Below, in pieces: positions 21,485 through 32,569 of a stretch of 32,698 nucleotides of DNA. The first letter of the stretch is position 1, and each line of letters starts with the position of its first letter. The notes under the pieces are model-generated. The model had not been told where the DNA came from, made no database searches, and saw nothing but the letters and a program-made list of their open reading frames with translations. The stretch lies in contig LWCA01000316.1 in assembly GCA_001642005.1 (NCBI GenBank), forward strand, positions 1 to 32,698. Direction: 5' to 3'. The position numbers and the translations under genes were made by a program. This stretch comes from Intoshia linei (Eukaryota; Orthonectida; Rhopaluridae).

Positions 21485-24400
21485 TTATATTTTATTTTCA
21501 AGTGAAACGTCTAAACTTTCAGATTCAGGTTTGGTTAGCAATTTTTTGGCGGTTAAGGCTATCAAAATTGAACCCACTGGCGCTGTTATTAATATAGCCA
21601 AAATGGATGATGTTAATATCTAAAAACATTGTAAATTATTAGTTTAATACTTACACATTATTATTACTATTTATTATACCATTAATTTTAATAAAATTGC
21701 AACGTAAACCAGGCATTTATCAGATCAATAATAAGTCTATATTATCTATCTTCCCTGTGAAGAATTTATATTTTATATCTTTTGGTTGATGTTTCATAGA
21801 ATCATGAATATTGACTGATTTTTTGTCCCATTTTCAATTTGAAATTTAACTTGGCTCAGTCATAAATTTTAATAAAATAATTAAACAAAACCGCTCCTCC
21901 TATTATAGAACAATTGAGGTTTTCCAATAAGTTTTTACACTTGTAAGTAATTTAATTTAATACCAAAGAATTTACTTTTACATGATTAGTAGTATATTAG
22001 TATTTCTGAGCCTTTATGTTTTAAAAACGACTTTGTTACTGAAAATGTCTATAATATGTAATAAATGTATATAATTTTCATGGACCCCAAAAAAGTGCTG
22101 TGGACCCGTTGAGAATGGCTGACGTACACTGTACCTGCAAAAAATAAAAAATATAGATATAATAAGGGCAACCATAGGTTTCCCATGTATGTAATATCTC
22201 TAAATAAATATATTTTACTATTTGTCCAAATTGTATAAAAATGTCGTTTTCTGCTAATTTTGCTTTATCGAGCGCTATTGATCCAATTGCAGCTTGTACT
22301 GTGGCTTTAGGTATCCACGACAACGTAACAAATGCAATTTCCTTCTTTTTTAGATTCGAGTATAGTAAAGATAGAGTTGTTGCAATCATTCGAAAAAATA
22401 AACCGAGGAATAAAGTTAAAATAATCCATTCTACATGACAATGTTAAAAACTATTAGGTAAAAAATAATGTAAGTCGGGGGGGTTTGTAACCAAAATAAA
22501 AATATTAAAATCCTTGCGTAGCAAATTATACTAGTTTATTATCTATATATGCAATTCTTACATATCAAAATATGTCAAAAAGAATATCCCTGTAATTGTA
22601 TTGACTGAATATTAATGATTAAATCTTACCTATATCATTGTAATTAATCTTTTCAATGTCAACTTCAATGGAAATTGTTACAAATAATAACGTTTCAAAG
22701 AAAATCCAAATAATTTCGAAGAATTTTGTAAACTCTGCCTATTGTAAATTTTAAACATAAATCTAGTCTTTTTAAATTGCGCTAAAACGATTTTTAGATT
22801 GACAGGTAATATTTATGATAATCACCATGATAATTATCTCATTTTAATTTTATATTGAAATAATTTTGGCGCCATTATTGTCACAAATAATATGTCATGT
22901 ATTGTCATGAACCATGATTAGGATTATTTTATAATGACTAATAAATTGTATTTTTAATAATACTTTGTTGCTAGATTTGTAACAGATATTTATATTTTCA
23001 ATTGCAAATATAATAATAATATAATCTATATACTATTAGTAAATTCTAATTCAAAAAGTTTTTTACATTTCAATCTCTACTGAAAGATTCACATTTGGTA
23101 TGACATGACAAAAATGGCAATACAATCAAAGATATAAAATCATAACCTCATCGTTTGAATTCAAGTTTTTAATCCATCGATTATAAACAATAAGAGAAAA
23201 TGACAAAACTCCTAATGTGCCAGCTCCAGTAAATTCCGTAATTAGTGATAAAAGCATTATTGCGGTACCAGTTAGTAGCAATAATGTAATTTTTATTTTA
23301 TTTACATGATTTGACTTGGTTGAACTCTACTTAAAAATTGTACATATTGTATACAGAAATATAGTTTATAATTACAATAAGAGGCAACTTTGATATCAAA
23401 AATCCAAAAATTAATCCAACAATGATACCAATGATGGCTTCGAGTGGTCCTCTAATCCAAGCAAATATACTATTATCTAATATTAATTTTTAACATCAAT
23501 ATACAGTACTTGGAGTAAATTATTTTTTATTAGCGTTACCTTTTCGAAAAGTAAGCGTTATCACGACGCTGAATATTGTTATCGCAAGTACATCGTCAAT
23601 ACTGCACGCTGCAATAATTAATGTAGGTATACCCCTATTTGTTCCATATTTTTTATTTTTCAGGTTTAATATTGACGGTACTATCACCGCTGGTGAGACA
23701 GCTGCCAAAACTGATCTAAAAGTAACAATAATTTTAAAAAATTAAAAAATACAGTGGACGATTTCAAACGAGAACACTTTACTTTCGCTTTGATTAAAGA
23801 GGTTCTATTGTACTATAAATAAAAATACCCCAATATTAAACCCCACAACCATGTGAGATTTAAAAGATAATGAGAAAAAAGCATGACAGTGATTGTTTCA
23901 ACTATACAAGGAATAAATGCCAGTCTGAATACAAGTAATGACATTTTTTTGAGAGTTTTTGTCTTGAGTCCTATTCCTGCTTTCATTAGTATTACACATA
24001 ACGAAATATTTCTATATATCAAATTAATTCTAATTTAACAAAAAAATAATATAATTGGTCTATTCGTCGGTAACTTTCCAATGCATTGGTAAGTATTACA
24101 CGATAAATGCGCTCAAATAAACAAAATCTTTCCATCAGAAACTCTATCTAATTCAGTGATTCCCAAAGTGGTCCACAGGAAATTTTAGGTCGTCTACAAG
24201 AACAATTTTTAATAAAATCAAGATAACCTTTTTTTAAACAATAATATTAAATTAGAATATTATTTATTATTACTAGTGAGCGTAAATATCATTTTATAAA
24301 AATAAAGTGAAAATTTACTGAATAACGTGAATAATTTTCACGTGCGTTAAATTTAATCTATTAATTAACGATTATGTTTGATAGTCGTTCCCAGAACCGA

Positions 24401-25652
24401 ACATAGCAAGCTCGTGGCCACTCCTAAAATGAAAATAGCCCCTTAAAAAAATCCCTATCTACCTCTTAAGACTCTTAAGTTGACATTTTAAATTTAACAC
24501 GCAAATTAATTGATATTCAAAAAAAATTTTATTCTCAATTTAGTAAATTAAAATGTCAATTTATGAGTAGTTTTTGGCATCTATATGCAATTGTCTCGTA
24601 AGGCTTAAAGTTCCATCTTAAATTTAATTACTATGACTAATAATAAACATAATGACTATATTAACTTTAAATATGACCATATTAAATGCAAACATGACTA
24701 TATAAATAGAGAACATCTATATAATAAAAGTTTATATACCTACAAATTGATTTGAAATATTCATTGATATCGCTACCAAATTTATAAGAATTTTTGATTG
24801 GAATGTTACGTAAAATTAAAGCGGCAATCATTACACCTAATTTAAATAAATATTATGGTGATATACAATCTAAATGTTAATAATAATATGCTGTCATGCA
24901 GACTGCTATTTTCAACTTAAAATTTGATATCACATAGAAAGAGATGATTTTATTAAAAAAATGAATTTCAAGTAAAATATAGTAAAAACTTAATTCTTGA
25001 TTAATTATTATTGATACGCTGCGGTATGGCCCGTATCGGACAGCTAAAAAAACATGGCCCTCTTTCCACGGTCACAAAAATTTTACCTGCATCAATGTTT
25101 AAAAAAAAGTTTCATAGACTAATTTATTGTACATTCAATGTATCATGATTCACAAATGTAGTTGATTAAAATTGATTTATTGTCATTAACGCTGTACAAA
25201 TGAATTATTTAATTGTTTTTAGATATTTGTAATATAGATAGCACCTCTTTCCCTTTATATATTATTATCCCCGTTCAATTAAAAAATAAGTAACAATAAA
25301 ATTAAAATATAGTAAGGGTTAACATCCCATTAAATTATATTTTATATAATATCAAATTCAGCCGTGTCCTCATTGATTAAGTTTAACTGTATATATTTTA
25401 AAAAGTACCAAATAAGGCAGGTAAATTGATTTTTTGAGCAATTTTTCCGACTATAAAACTGACAATATATATCACGAATAAATCAAATATGGGATTTCTT
25501 GTATAAATTTGATAATGAAACAACGAACAACATGAAATGTATAAAAATATTGTACATAGAAAAATTTCTACAATGTAATTTTGTTTTATACGACGAAAAA
25601 CACTTTTTTTGATCTGATGCAATCGCAATAGCCAGTTTTCGTCTAATGACAT
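21485..25652 (-). CDS. SLC9B2: SLC9B-type Na+/H+ antiporter (NHA1/NHA2 family), complete
   Basis: Cation/proton antiporter of the CPA2 group, a multi-pass membrane protein exchanging Na+ (or Li+) for H+. Nine exons (minus): 25409-25652, 24740-24836, 23829-24011, 23540-23715, 23376-23476, 23147-23326, 22630-22738, 22219-22430, 21485-21619. Joined length 1437 bases, 478 residues (human NHA2 about 537, the shortfall being mostly N-terminal); all eight junction phases agree. Landmarks: KINLPALFGVMIAALILRNI, ILMKAGIGLKTKTLKK, CIVETITVML, HYLLNLTWLWGLILGSVLAA, AVSPAVIVPS, the ion-binding pair Asp215-Asp216 in CSIDDVLAITIF, FTGAGTLGVLSFSL, LSWIPKATVQAAIGSIALD and the last helix ILTSSILAILITAPVGSILI. 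Intron 6 begins GTTATG, an unusual donor. SLC9B1 and SLC9B2 cannot be separated; the symbol is nominal. Divergent from GATM, 946 bases between start codons. Confidence 0.95.
21491..21496 (-). other. Possible polyadenylation signal overlapping the SLC9B 3' coding end
   Basis: Minus-strand AATAAA made by the Asn-Lys codons just before the final Ile and stop. The same arrangement is seen in SGF29. It may be chance. Confidence 0.3.
22078..22134 (-). other. hAT-like end and possible alternative terminal exon in SLC9B intron 8
   Basis: The minus strand carries TTTTTTGCAG followed by 18 codons (VQCTSAILNGSTALFWGP) and TGA, in phase 0, the same phase in which exon 8 ends. The DNA itself (CAGCCATTCTCAACGGGTCC) resembles an hAT transposon end. 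The real last exon at 21485-21619 matches the family far better, so this is either transposon debris or an exonised alternative end. Confidence 0.3.
24154..24176. mobile_element. hAT terminal fragment (CAGTGATTCCCAAAGTGG type)
   Basis: CAGTGATTCCCAAAGTGGTCCAC is a typical hAT end. The inverse appears at 32338-32360. No partner end is found nearby, so only the terminus is called. It lies in SLC9B intron 2. Confidence 0.5.
24392..24570. mobile_element. hAT-type MITE remnant, left end only, same family as 29992-30255
   Basis: The left end CAGAACCGAACATAGC resembles CAGAGTCGAACCTACC, and the interior (TACCTCTTAAGACTCTTAAG, TTGACATTTTAAATTTAACA) parallels CTCTCTAAGTTTCTTGACTTG and ATTTTAAATTTAACACA of the intact copy. 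The right end is absent, so the right boundary is approximate. In SLC9B intron 2. Confidence 0.55.
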
Positions 25653-26598
25653 TTGATATTTTTAAAACTACAAAAATTAACTGTAAATTCGTATTAACAT
25701 TACACTTGCAGTTGGTTTCCAATATCTTTTTAAAATTGTTTATTTATACATCAATGTTTTTATTTACGACGAATTCGTTACATGAAATATTTAAATTATC
25801 TCATTCATCTTATGATTAATAGCTTGATCTCGAGCACGCGAGTACTGGTTCCAATGAGACGATTCAAATTTTAATTTTAATTATAAATTTCTTCTTCATT
25901 AAAATTATTTATTCATAAAATAAATTAATCGATAAAATTAAAACTTAAGTTAAACCGCTTGCAACCATATACACCTTGATACGGCCTTTTCATCAGCTTT
26001 TAAATACTTTTATAGTTTACAAAAAAATTTACAAATAAAATCACCAAATACATTGTAAAATTGAAGGTTAATTTAGAGCAGGGGTGCGCAACCATTCCAT
26101 CAATTTAGCCGTAAAGTTAATTTACTCATTGATACTACGGTCGCACAAAATATAATTTAACATTGGAGAGTTTAAATTCATTTTGATAAAAATATTTTCC
26201 TTGAATTTGAAATAAAATGATACATTGCATAAAGGAATGGATTGACCACGGCCGCATATAAACGCTCTTACGACCCACCAATTATTTTGTCGAGGAGCCG
26301 CCACTGTACACACGCATTAGAGTTGGTGTTGAATTTCATATTTTAATATTGAAAACTACTTTTAGTTTGATAATTTTTATACAATTTCATTTGTCTGTAA
26401 AATAAACAAATATTAACTAGGCATTCATTATTATGATTTGTCCAAATCTTCTTTAAATTTATTCTCAAGGTTAAAAATTTAAACTACTAGAAACCACTAT
26501 TGATTTATAAACAAACACATACACGGAAAATTTTATATTTTAGACTTGAAAATTAGACAAATATATACATATTATTTGATTTATCAATATTTTTTGTG
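25653..26598. other. Divergent intergenic region SLC9B-GATM with an hAT-like remnant at about 26079-26310
   Basis: It must hold both promoters. CAGGGGTGCGCAACC at 26079-26093 is a typical hAT left end; a plausible opposite end, AGGAGCCGCCACTG (about 26293-26306), is related only loosely, and the flanks show no exact target duplication. The rest is AT-rich without recognisable motifs. Confidence 0.5.
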
Positions 26599-29500
26599 AT
26601 GCTACTTTGTAAATTTATCCAATTGGCAAAAAATTGTGTTAAAAATTCAAACTTTTCTTTTATTCGGTCTAAATCTGTTGTATCGTCGTATAATGAATGG
26701 GATCCTTTGGAAGAAATCATTGTTGGAAGAGCAGAAGGATGCATGCATCCTCCAGCAACAAGGGAAACTAAGGTATTTATCCATATTTTAAAAAGTAAAT
26801 GAATTAAAATATTTAATGTATCATTGAATAATCTTTTTTAAGTAACTAGGTTGACAGTTATGTACTACGTACAAACAGCACCAAGCTCTGCCGAGGGCAC
26901 ATTTTTTATTATACCATTCATTCTGATATTAAAAATTATTTTTCACTGGGAATGCGTAGATTTCTAGGGTTGAAATTTTGTATCTATATCAACTAGAATA
27001 AATTCTATCAGAATAATTTTTTTTTTAATTTTCAGACCGTTAATTATTTCACATTTTTTGTTTTAATAATATATTTCGGAAAAATATATGATTTATATTA
27101 TATGATGTATATATAAATACTAAAATGCTTTTTTGACCGTGAAGGCTTCACTTATTTAGATTAAAATTTTTTGTGTGTGTTAACAGGATACAACTATACG
27201 ACCTATAATTTTTTTCAAATTCTAGGGCTGTTTTCATTAAAAACAGGGTAATTTGGGGTTTTGGACCCTAAAGATATAATTATTTTAAATTCTCTAAATC
27301 GTTTGATTTTCAAAAAAAAGACAATTGGGCTTTTTGACTCGTAAAATGTAAGTTTGGTAGGTTAAAATTTATCTTATTATACGTCCCGGAAAAAACTAAT
27401 TGAAATGTGGACTTTATAAAATTCTAAAACTGGTAGTTATTGAAATAAACGGTGACACACACACAAACGAATATTGCATAGAATATTATATAAGTAAGGA
27501 TATTAGTAGATATTATCAAACTTTTTCGTGCAGTAGTCACCTTAAAAATTTTATTCTATATGAAACCCGTAAGTTAAATCAATCTAAATATTTTTAAAGT
27601 AAAGATAAATTAAAAAAAATTTGACTGCCACTGCTCGAGAAAAATTGCAATATTTAAAATAGGGTTGGAAATCGATAAAAATATTTTTACCAATATAATC
27701 CTATAAGTATTTAAAAAATTTATAGCGGTAAATCCTTACTTACATTAGTAATTAAATTAAAAATATATGTCTGTTTATTTATTTGTTCCAGTATATTTAA
27801 ATAAAAAGTATGAGGATTTGAGTTTTAAAAAATGAATATTTCTGTAACAGTTTTTTGAGTTGTATTTTTTATCACAAATTTAATTTTCAAAAACACCAAT
27901 TATCATTATTATACAAAATCTTATAAAGATTTTAAAATCATTAACATTATCATAAATTTCAATTTTTAATAAATAAATGTTACATCTTCACAGCCATAGC
28001 CCCAATTACTTTTTTTTCAAAATCAAAAATGTCTTATAATTTTATGCAACATAAATTGTGGAATAGGTTTTAAAAAAAATTGTTTAATAAATCACAAACC
28101 CAAAAAAGTTCATTTTCTCGATAAAAACCACGATTACACTTTTTTTAAAAAATGAAAATAGTCTCAACGCCCTAATAACATCTCTAGATTTGATATTCAA
28201 CTTTGGTACACAAAATATTTATGATATACAAAATTATAATTTTTTTAAATTCTCATATTAAAAAAATGAATCCGAAGAAGGTTTAGCGTACGGCAGATTC
28301 CGCTCTACTCATTGTTCGATGCATTTTATGATATGTCAGTCTATATTTTAGCTGTTATTTTACATGTGATTTATAAATATTCGTATGATTAGATTTAAAA
28401 ATGGTTTTGCGGATGTCCAATGTAAAAAATGATTTATATAACTTTTTATTGAAATTTGTCAAAAATAATTTTATTGTTTACAGTTAATTATCCTTGAGAG
28501 CAATATCTATGCATGAAATTTTAATAAACGTTTCCAAAAAAATCTGTTACATATTGGTTTACTAACATTTACGTTTAGTAACATTTAGTAAATATTGATT
28601 TACGCATAAAATTGATAATATTTTTACGGGATTTCCCTTAGACTAAGTTGGTCGCTTGCGAGTTTAATACATCCTTATAACTAACAACTTATAAACAGAA
28701 TTAATAATGGGAAAGATTTAACCTTCATCTTTTATTTTAATTTCAAATATCAATATAACCGTATAATTTTATCTTATCAGATTTAACAATGCTTACTGAT
28801 ATAAAATAATTTAGTCAAAAATGTAAGTTGTTTATTTATTTGACCCAGTTTGTTTTAGAAAGTAGGGGGAGTCGAGTTTTACAAATTCTATATTCTTATA
28901 AAACTTTTTCCAGAGTGATGTTTTATCGCAAATTTCAATATCAGAGATTTAGTTTTAAATTCAAACCTGTTTTAGAATTATAAAAAATACACATTATTAT
29001 AAAAATTTTTAAATTCATTAATATTATGATAATTTTCAATTTCAAAATATTATATCTTCACGGCCTAAATTACCCATTTTTGTAAAAATTAAAAAAGTCT
29101 TATAATTTTATACAACATAAATTCTGGGATGGTTTTTAAATTCATAAGCATTGTTATTAATAGTAACTTAAAAAAACGTAATTTTAACGATCAAAAACTC
29201 AGATTACTATTTTTTAAAAATGAAAGCAGCCCTAAAGTTTAAAGAAATTTTTATCATATAGTTATGTCCAGTTAACACACACAAAAAATTTCATATTGTC
29301 AAAGTGGCGCCTTCACCGTCAAAAAAGCATTTATTAAAAAAGATTTAGTATTATTTATTTTTTTATTTTGATAATATTTTATTAAAACATAAAATTTTAA
29401 ATAATTATTAATTATAATTAACGGTACAACAATTAAAAAAAGGAAAAAAATAAAATATATTTTCGAAAAAAAATGAATTTATTGGAATTGGTTCAAGATA

Positions 29501-32500
29501 TTTTAACTATTTTTATTTAATTATTTTTACAGTTGTATTATTAAATATATAGTCATAAATAAGGTCCTTCGTGTATAATAAAATATGTATATATCGATAG
29601 AGAACACCTATAATTATGTAAAAAATATACATTATTTGTAAATAATATATTCCAGATACGGATAACTAAAGAAAATTGGGAGAAATTTCAATTGAAGGCA
29701 TCCACACCATATCCGTCTGATGTAGTAAATAAAGCTAAAAAACAAGTCGATGAATTCATTAATGTATTGAAAGGAGAAGGAGTGGTAGTTAGAAGACCAG
29801 AAAAAATAGATTATACCAAAATGGGAAAATATAAAACCCCCAATTTCGAATCTACAGGTATATTAAGGTCCAACATACCACCATTTAGTACATAAATATT
29901 TGAATTAGGCATTACATATTATAAGGCGCGTCACATCAATATTTTTCGTATATACATATTCTGTATTAGATGCATAATTGTATAGTACAGTCAGAGTCGA
30001 ACCTACCAACCTCGACACCACCGACAATGAATAGTAGACCTTAAAATTTTTGCACAAACTATGCATAGTGTCATATAACCCTAACGACCTCTCTAAGTTT
30101 CTTGACTTGATATTTTAAATTTAACACAAAAAATAGTGTGATATGAAAGACTATAATATTTTTAATGTTCAATTTGAAAAATGATGCCCCATTTTACTAA
30201 AATTTCGATGGTAAAAACTAAAAAAAACTAAAAAGGAACGGTAGGTTCGGAACTGAGTACAGTAATTGTATTTGAAAAATCGATTTTTAAATGAAACTTG
30301 AAATTATATTGGACACAGTCCAATAGACACCTATAACTTAGACATATATGTGAACCAATCTGCTGTCTCTTTACTTACTTTACCGTACATCTTGACTTGA
30401 TCACGAATTTGTAAGTAATAAACATTACCCCTCTAATTTATCATTCAGATATTCAGTGAAACCTCTTTAGAGTAAAAACGATTTTGCAATTTTATAGAAT
30501 AATTTGTTTTTTGGAATATCAAAACAATGTAATAAAGAGAGTATTTTTTATTGTTGACTTCAAAAAGCATTTTAGAAATGATATATATTTTTTCCGAAAT
30601 ATTTTATTAAAACAAAAATGTAAAATAATTAACGGTCCGAAAATTAAAACAAAAGATTATTCTGATAAAGCTTGTTGATATATATAATTTATTTTCAATT
30701 TTTTTAAAATTTGTACACATTTCCATAATTGAGATGTAACTTGTTTAAATCGGTGTTTAATATATAAATTAGTCCATTATTTCTTAAACTAGGTTTTGCC
30801 TATAATTTTCAAATATACAGCGAAAGTGCTTGGAATTATTCCATATTTTAATTTTAATGTTTTCTACAATCAAATTAAAAATATTTAGTTAAACATTTTT
30901 TATTTGATTTTGCAACGCGATTTTAATTGAAATAGGCTCCGATCAGAAATATTTTTCTAGTCAATGTATTAGTCGATCTCATCAAAAAAAACTTGGGCAC
31001 CCTTATTATAGACGATTACGTATAAAGAGGTTTCAAAGTATTAGCAATTTCAATTACTTAGTAACGTAAAATTATTATTTAATAATACTATAGGTAGGTA
31101 CTGCCCATACAAAATATCTATTTTATTTATAAAAAATTTATAAAATTAGGATATATTAATACGTGTCCTCGTGATGGAACACTAATAATTGGAGAAGAAA
31201 TAATTGAAGCACCCATGTCCTTTAAAAGTAGATATTTTGAAACTGAACCAATGAAGGATTTATTTAATGAATATTTTGAAGGAGGTGCCAAATGGACATT
31301 AGCTCCAAAGCCACGTATGAAGAGCGACTTATACTATAAAGTAATTTTGAAAAAAAATACATTGAAAGTGGGAATAAAGAAATATAGAAGAAGGCGGGAA
31401 CTTAGACAAATTGTAATAGAAGTATATTTACATTAGAGTAAATAAATTCCTTCACATAGCAGTGATGTATCAAGGATAAACTCACCCAATATCCAAATAA
31501 CCGTTTTTGATTTATTTTTTGATTTTCACCAATTCAAAACAATTAGATCTCACGAATAATTTTTTATATTCATATCAAATATTAGAAAATGGTCCCATAG
31601 AAAACTTTAATTTTAAAAATTAATTGTTACTTAAAATGTTAGTCTGTCTGTGTATCTGTGTAACCATTTATTGAGACGAATGACAGACCCGTAAATTTCA
31701 AAAACAAAAATTATAGGTCATTTTTTTCGACGCAGAAAACATAATAAAATGAAAACTATAAAATTTCAATTTAAATACTTGCATCTTCACAGCCAAAACC
31801 CAAATTACCCATTATTTAGTAAAATGAATAAACCTAATAGTTCTAGAATTTAAAAAAATTTGAATATGACAAACTAACTTCTTAGGGATTAAGGAATTTA
31901 CCATTTACTTAAAGAATTCATAATTTTCATCAAAATTTTTTAAAAAATATCTCCATTTTATTATTATTCGGATCAAAGTGTCATTATTAAATTAACAAAT
32001 TTTTTTACAATGTAAATGTTGTACAGTAGACGCTATTCATAACAACACTTTCCATTACAACATTATTCTAGAACATTTTGAAAATGATATTAATTTTTAA
32101 CATTTTCTATAGTAAATGTATAGAAAATCACTTTATCCTAGTACAACAATTAACTCCTCCTATAAGTGACANCATTACAACATTATTCTAGAACAACATT
32201 TTGAAAATGATATTGATTTTTAACATTTTCTATAGTAAATGTATAGAAAATCACTTTATCCTAGTACAACAATTAACTCCTCCTATAAGTGACACATCAT
32301 AATTTTATGTTGAATAATTAGTCCACAAGTGGTCCATGTGGACCACTTTGGGAACTTCAGTAGACTCTACTATATTGTATGTTTTTCTCTGGCTGTAAAT
32401 ATCTAATACAATTAACGATACATAATTTTAGAATTTTCCATATTATGATATTAAAGAACGTACAAAGCTATTACACGAGGGGAAGTATGGCTTAACCGAA

Positions 32501-32569
32501 AAAGAAGTTGCTTTTGATGCAGCTGATATAATTAGATTTGGAAAAGATATATTTGTTTATCGTACCATT
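26599..32569 (+). CDS. GATM: Glycine amidinotransferase (AGAT), first four exons, runs off the window
   Basis: Transfers an amidino group from arginine to glycine, giving guanidinoacetate, the first step of creatine synthesis; mitochondrial. Exons: 26599-26772, 29656-29857, 31150-31340, 32432-32569, phases 0, 1, 0, 0, encoding 235 residues of about 420. The first 28 residues ([19 protein letters not shown], then SFIRSKS) are basic and hydrophobic as in a mitochondrial leader. Family landmarks: [19 protein letters not shown] (exon 1), [12 protein letters not shown] and [11 protein letters not shown] (exon 2), [25 protein letters not shown] and [13 protein letters not shown] (exon 3), [14 protein letters not shown] (exon 4), which carries the catalytic Asp equivalent to human Asp254. 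The catalytic His and Cys would be in exons to the right of the window. I use ATG at 26599; a GTG precedes it. After the donor at 32570 no following exon matches the family in the last 128 bases. Introns 1-3 are 2883, 1292 and 1091 bases and repeat-rich. Confidence 0.96.
26996..27490 (-). repeat. Foldback-like dispersed repeat, copy B (inverted arm plus core)
   Basis: Bases about 26996-27345 are the reverse complement of the arm of copy A (16060-16462): TCTATCAGAATAAT, TTTTCAGACCGTTAATTATT, TGACCGTGAAG, GTTAACAGGATACAACT, AATTGGGCTTTTTGACTCG. Then 27345-27490 repeats the core of A in direct orientation (GGAAAAAACTAATTGAAATG, ACTGGTAGTTATTGAAATAA, GAATATTGCATAGAATATTA). It lies in GATM intron 1. 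Confidence 0.75.
27745..28190 (+). repeat. Dispersed repeat arm, copy C
   Basis: Diverged direct copy of the arm: GTTTATTTATTTG, TTATCACAAATTT, TTACATCTTCACAGCC, GTCTTATAATTTTATGCAAC and CATAAATTGTGGAATAGG have counterparts in the copy at 28819-29440. It lies in GATM intron 1. Confidence 0.65.
28819..29440 (+). repeat. Dispersed repeat arm, copy D
   Basis: Direct copy, longer on the right than copy C: ATATCTTCACGGCC, GTCTTATAATTTTATACAAC, CCAGTTAACACACAC, CTTCACCGTCAAAAAAGCAT and AATTAACGGT, the last shared with copies A and B. It lies in GATM intron 1, some 600 bases after copy C. Confidence 0.65.
29992..30255. mobile_element. hAT-type MITE, 264 bases, perfect 8-base target duplication
   Basis: The left end 29992-30007 is CAGAGTCGAACCTACC; the right end 30240-30255 is the complement of CAGTTCCGAACCTACC, 13 of 16 matching. 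The flanking octamers at 29984-29991 and 30256-30263 are both AGTACAGT, an exact 8-base duplication as left by hAT transposases. No coding capacity. Relatives without complete ends are at 19651-19848 and 24392-24570, so this defines a small family. It lies in GATM intron 2. Confidence 0.93.
30454..31038. mobile_element. Possible mariner/pogo-type element, about 585 bases, decayed
   Basis: The left end is CAGTGAAACCTCTTTAGAG and the right, in complement, CTTTGAAACCTCTTTATACG, so GAAACCTCTTTA is shared inverted. TA follows the right end; the left is preceded by TT. Inside, 30590-30676 (ATTTTATTAAAACAAAAATG, AATTAACGGTCCGAAAATTA, GATTATTCTGATAAAGCTTG) is a fragment of the dispersed repeat arm, so either the repeat inserted into this element or the two are related. 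No transposase. Confidence 0.45.
31780..31900 (+). repeat. Dispersed repeat arm, short fragment
   Basis: GCATCTTCACAGCCAAAACC and CAAATTACCCATTATTTAGT match the same part of copies C and D. It lies in GATM intron 3. Confidence 0.5.
32053..32294 (+). repeat. Tandem duplication of a 120-base unit, with one N at the junction
   Basis: Unit 1 starts at 32053 and unit 2 at 32173, both opening CATTACAACATTATTCTAGA and closing CTCCTCCTATAAGTGACA. Differences are few: an extra ACA and a G in unit 2. The only ambiguous base of the window (32172) is at the join, so this could be an assembly artefact. CAGTAGACGCTATTCATAAC at about 32024, just after TA, looks like a mariner/pogo end, and the duplicated unit may be its interior. 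Confidence 0.85.
32338..32360. mobile_element. hAT terminal fragment, inverse of 24154-24176
   Basis: GTGGACCACTTTGGGAACTTCAG is the complement of a CTGAAGTTCCCAAAGTGGTCCAC end. The adjoining AGTGGTCCATGTGGACCACT is almost palindromic. It lies in GATM intron 3. Confidence 0.45.

Noticed and set aside
27400-27597. Plus-strand ORF of 65 codons
   Set aside because: It lies within repeat copy B and includes low-complexity sequence; the equivalent frame in copy A is broken.
30484-30678. Plus-strand ORF of 64 codons
   Set aside because: It falls in transposon and repeat-arm sequence in GATM intron 2.
31341-31436. Continuation of the GATM exon 3 frame ([19 protein letters not shown])
   Set aside because: The family match ends at the GTAATT donor after LYYK and resumes exactly in exon 4, so this is intron read-through.
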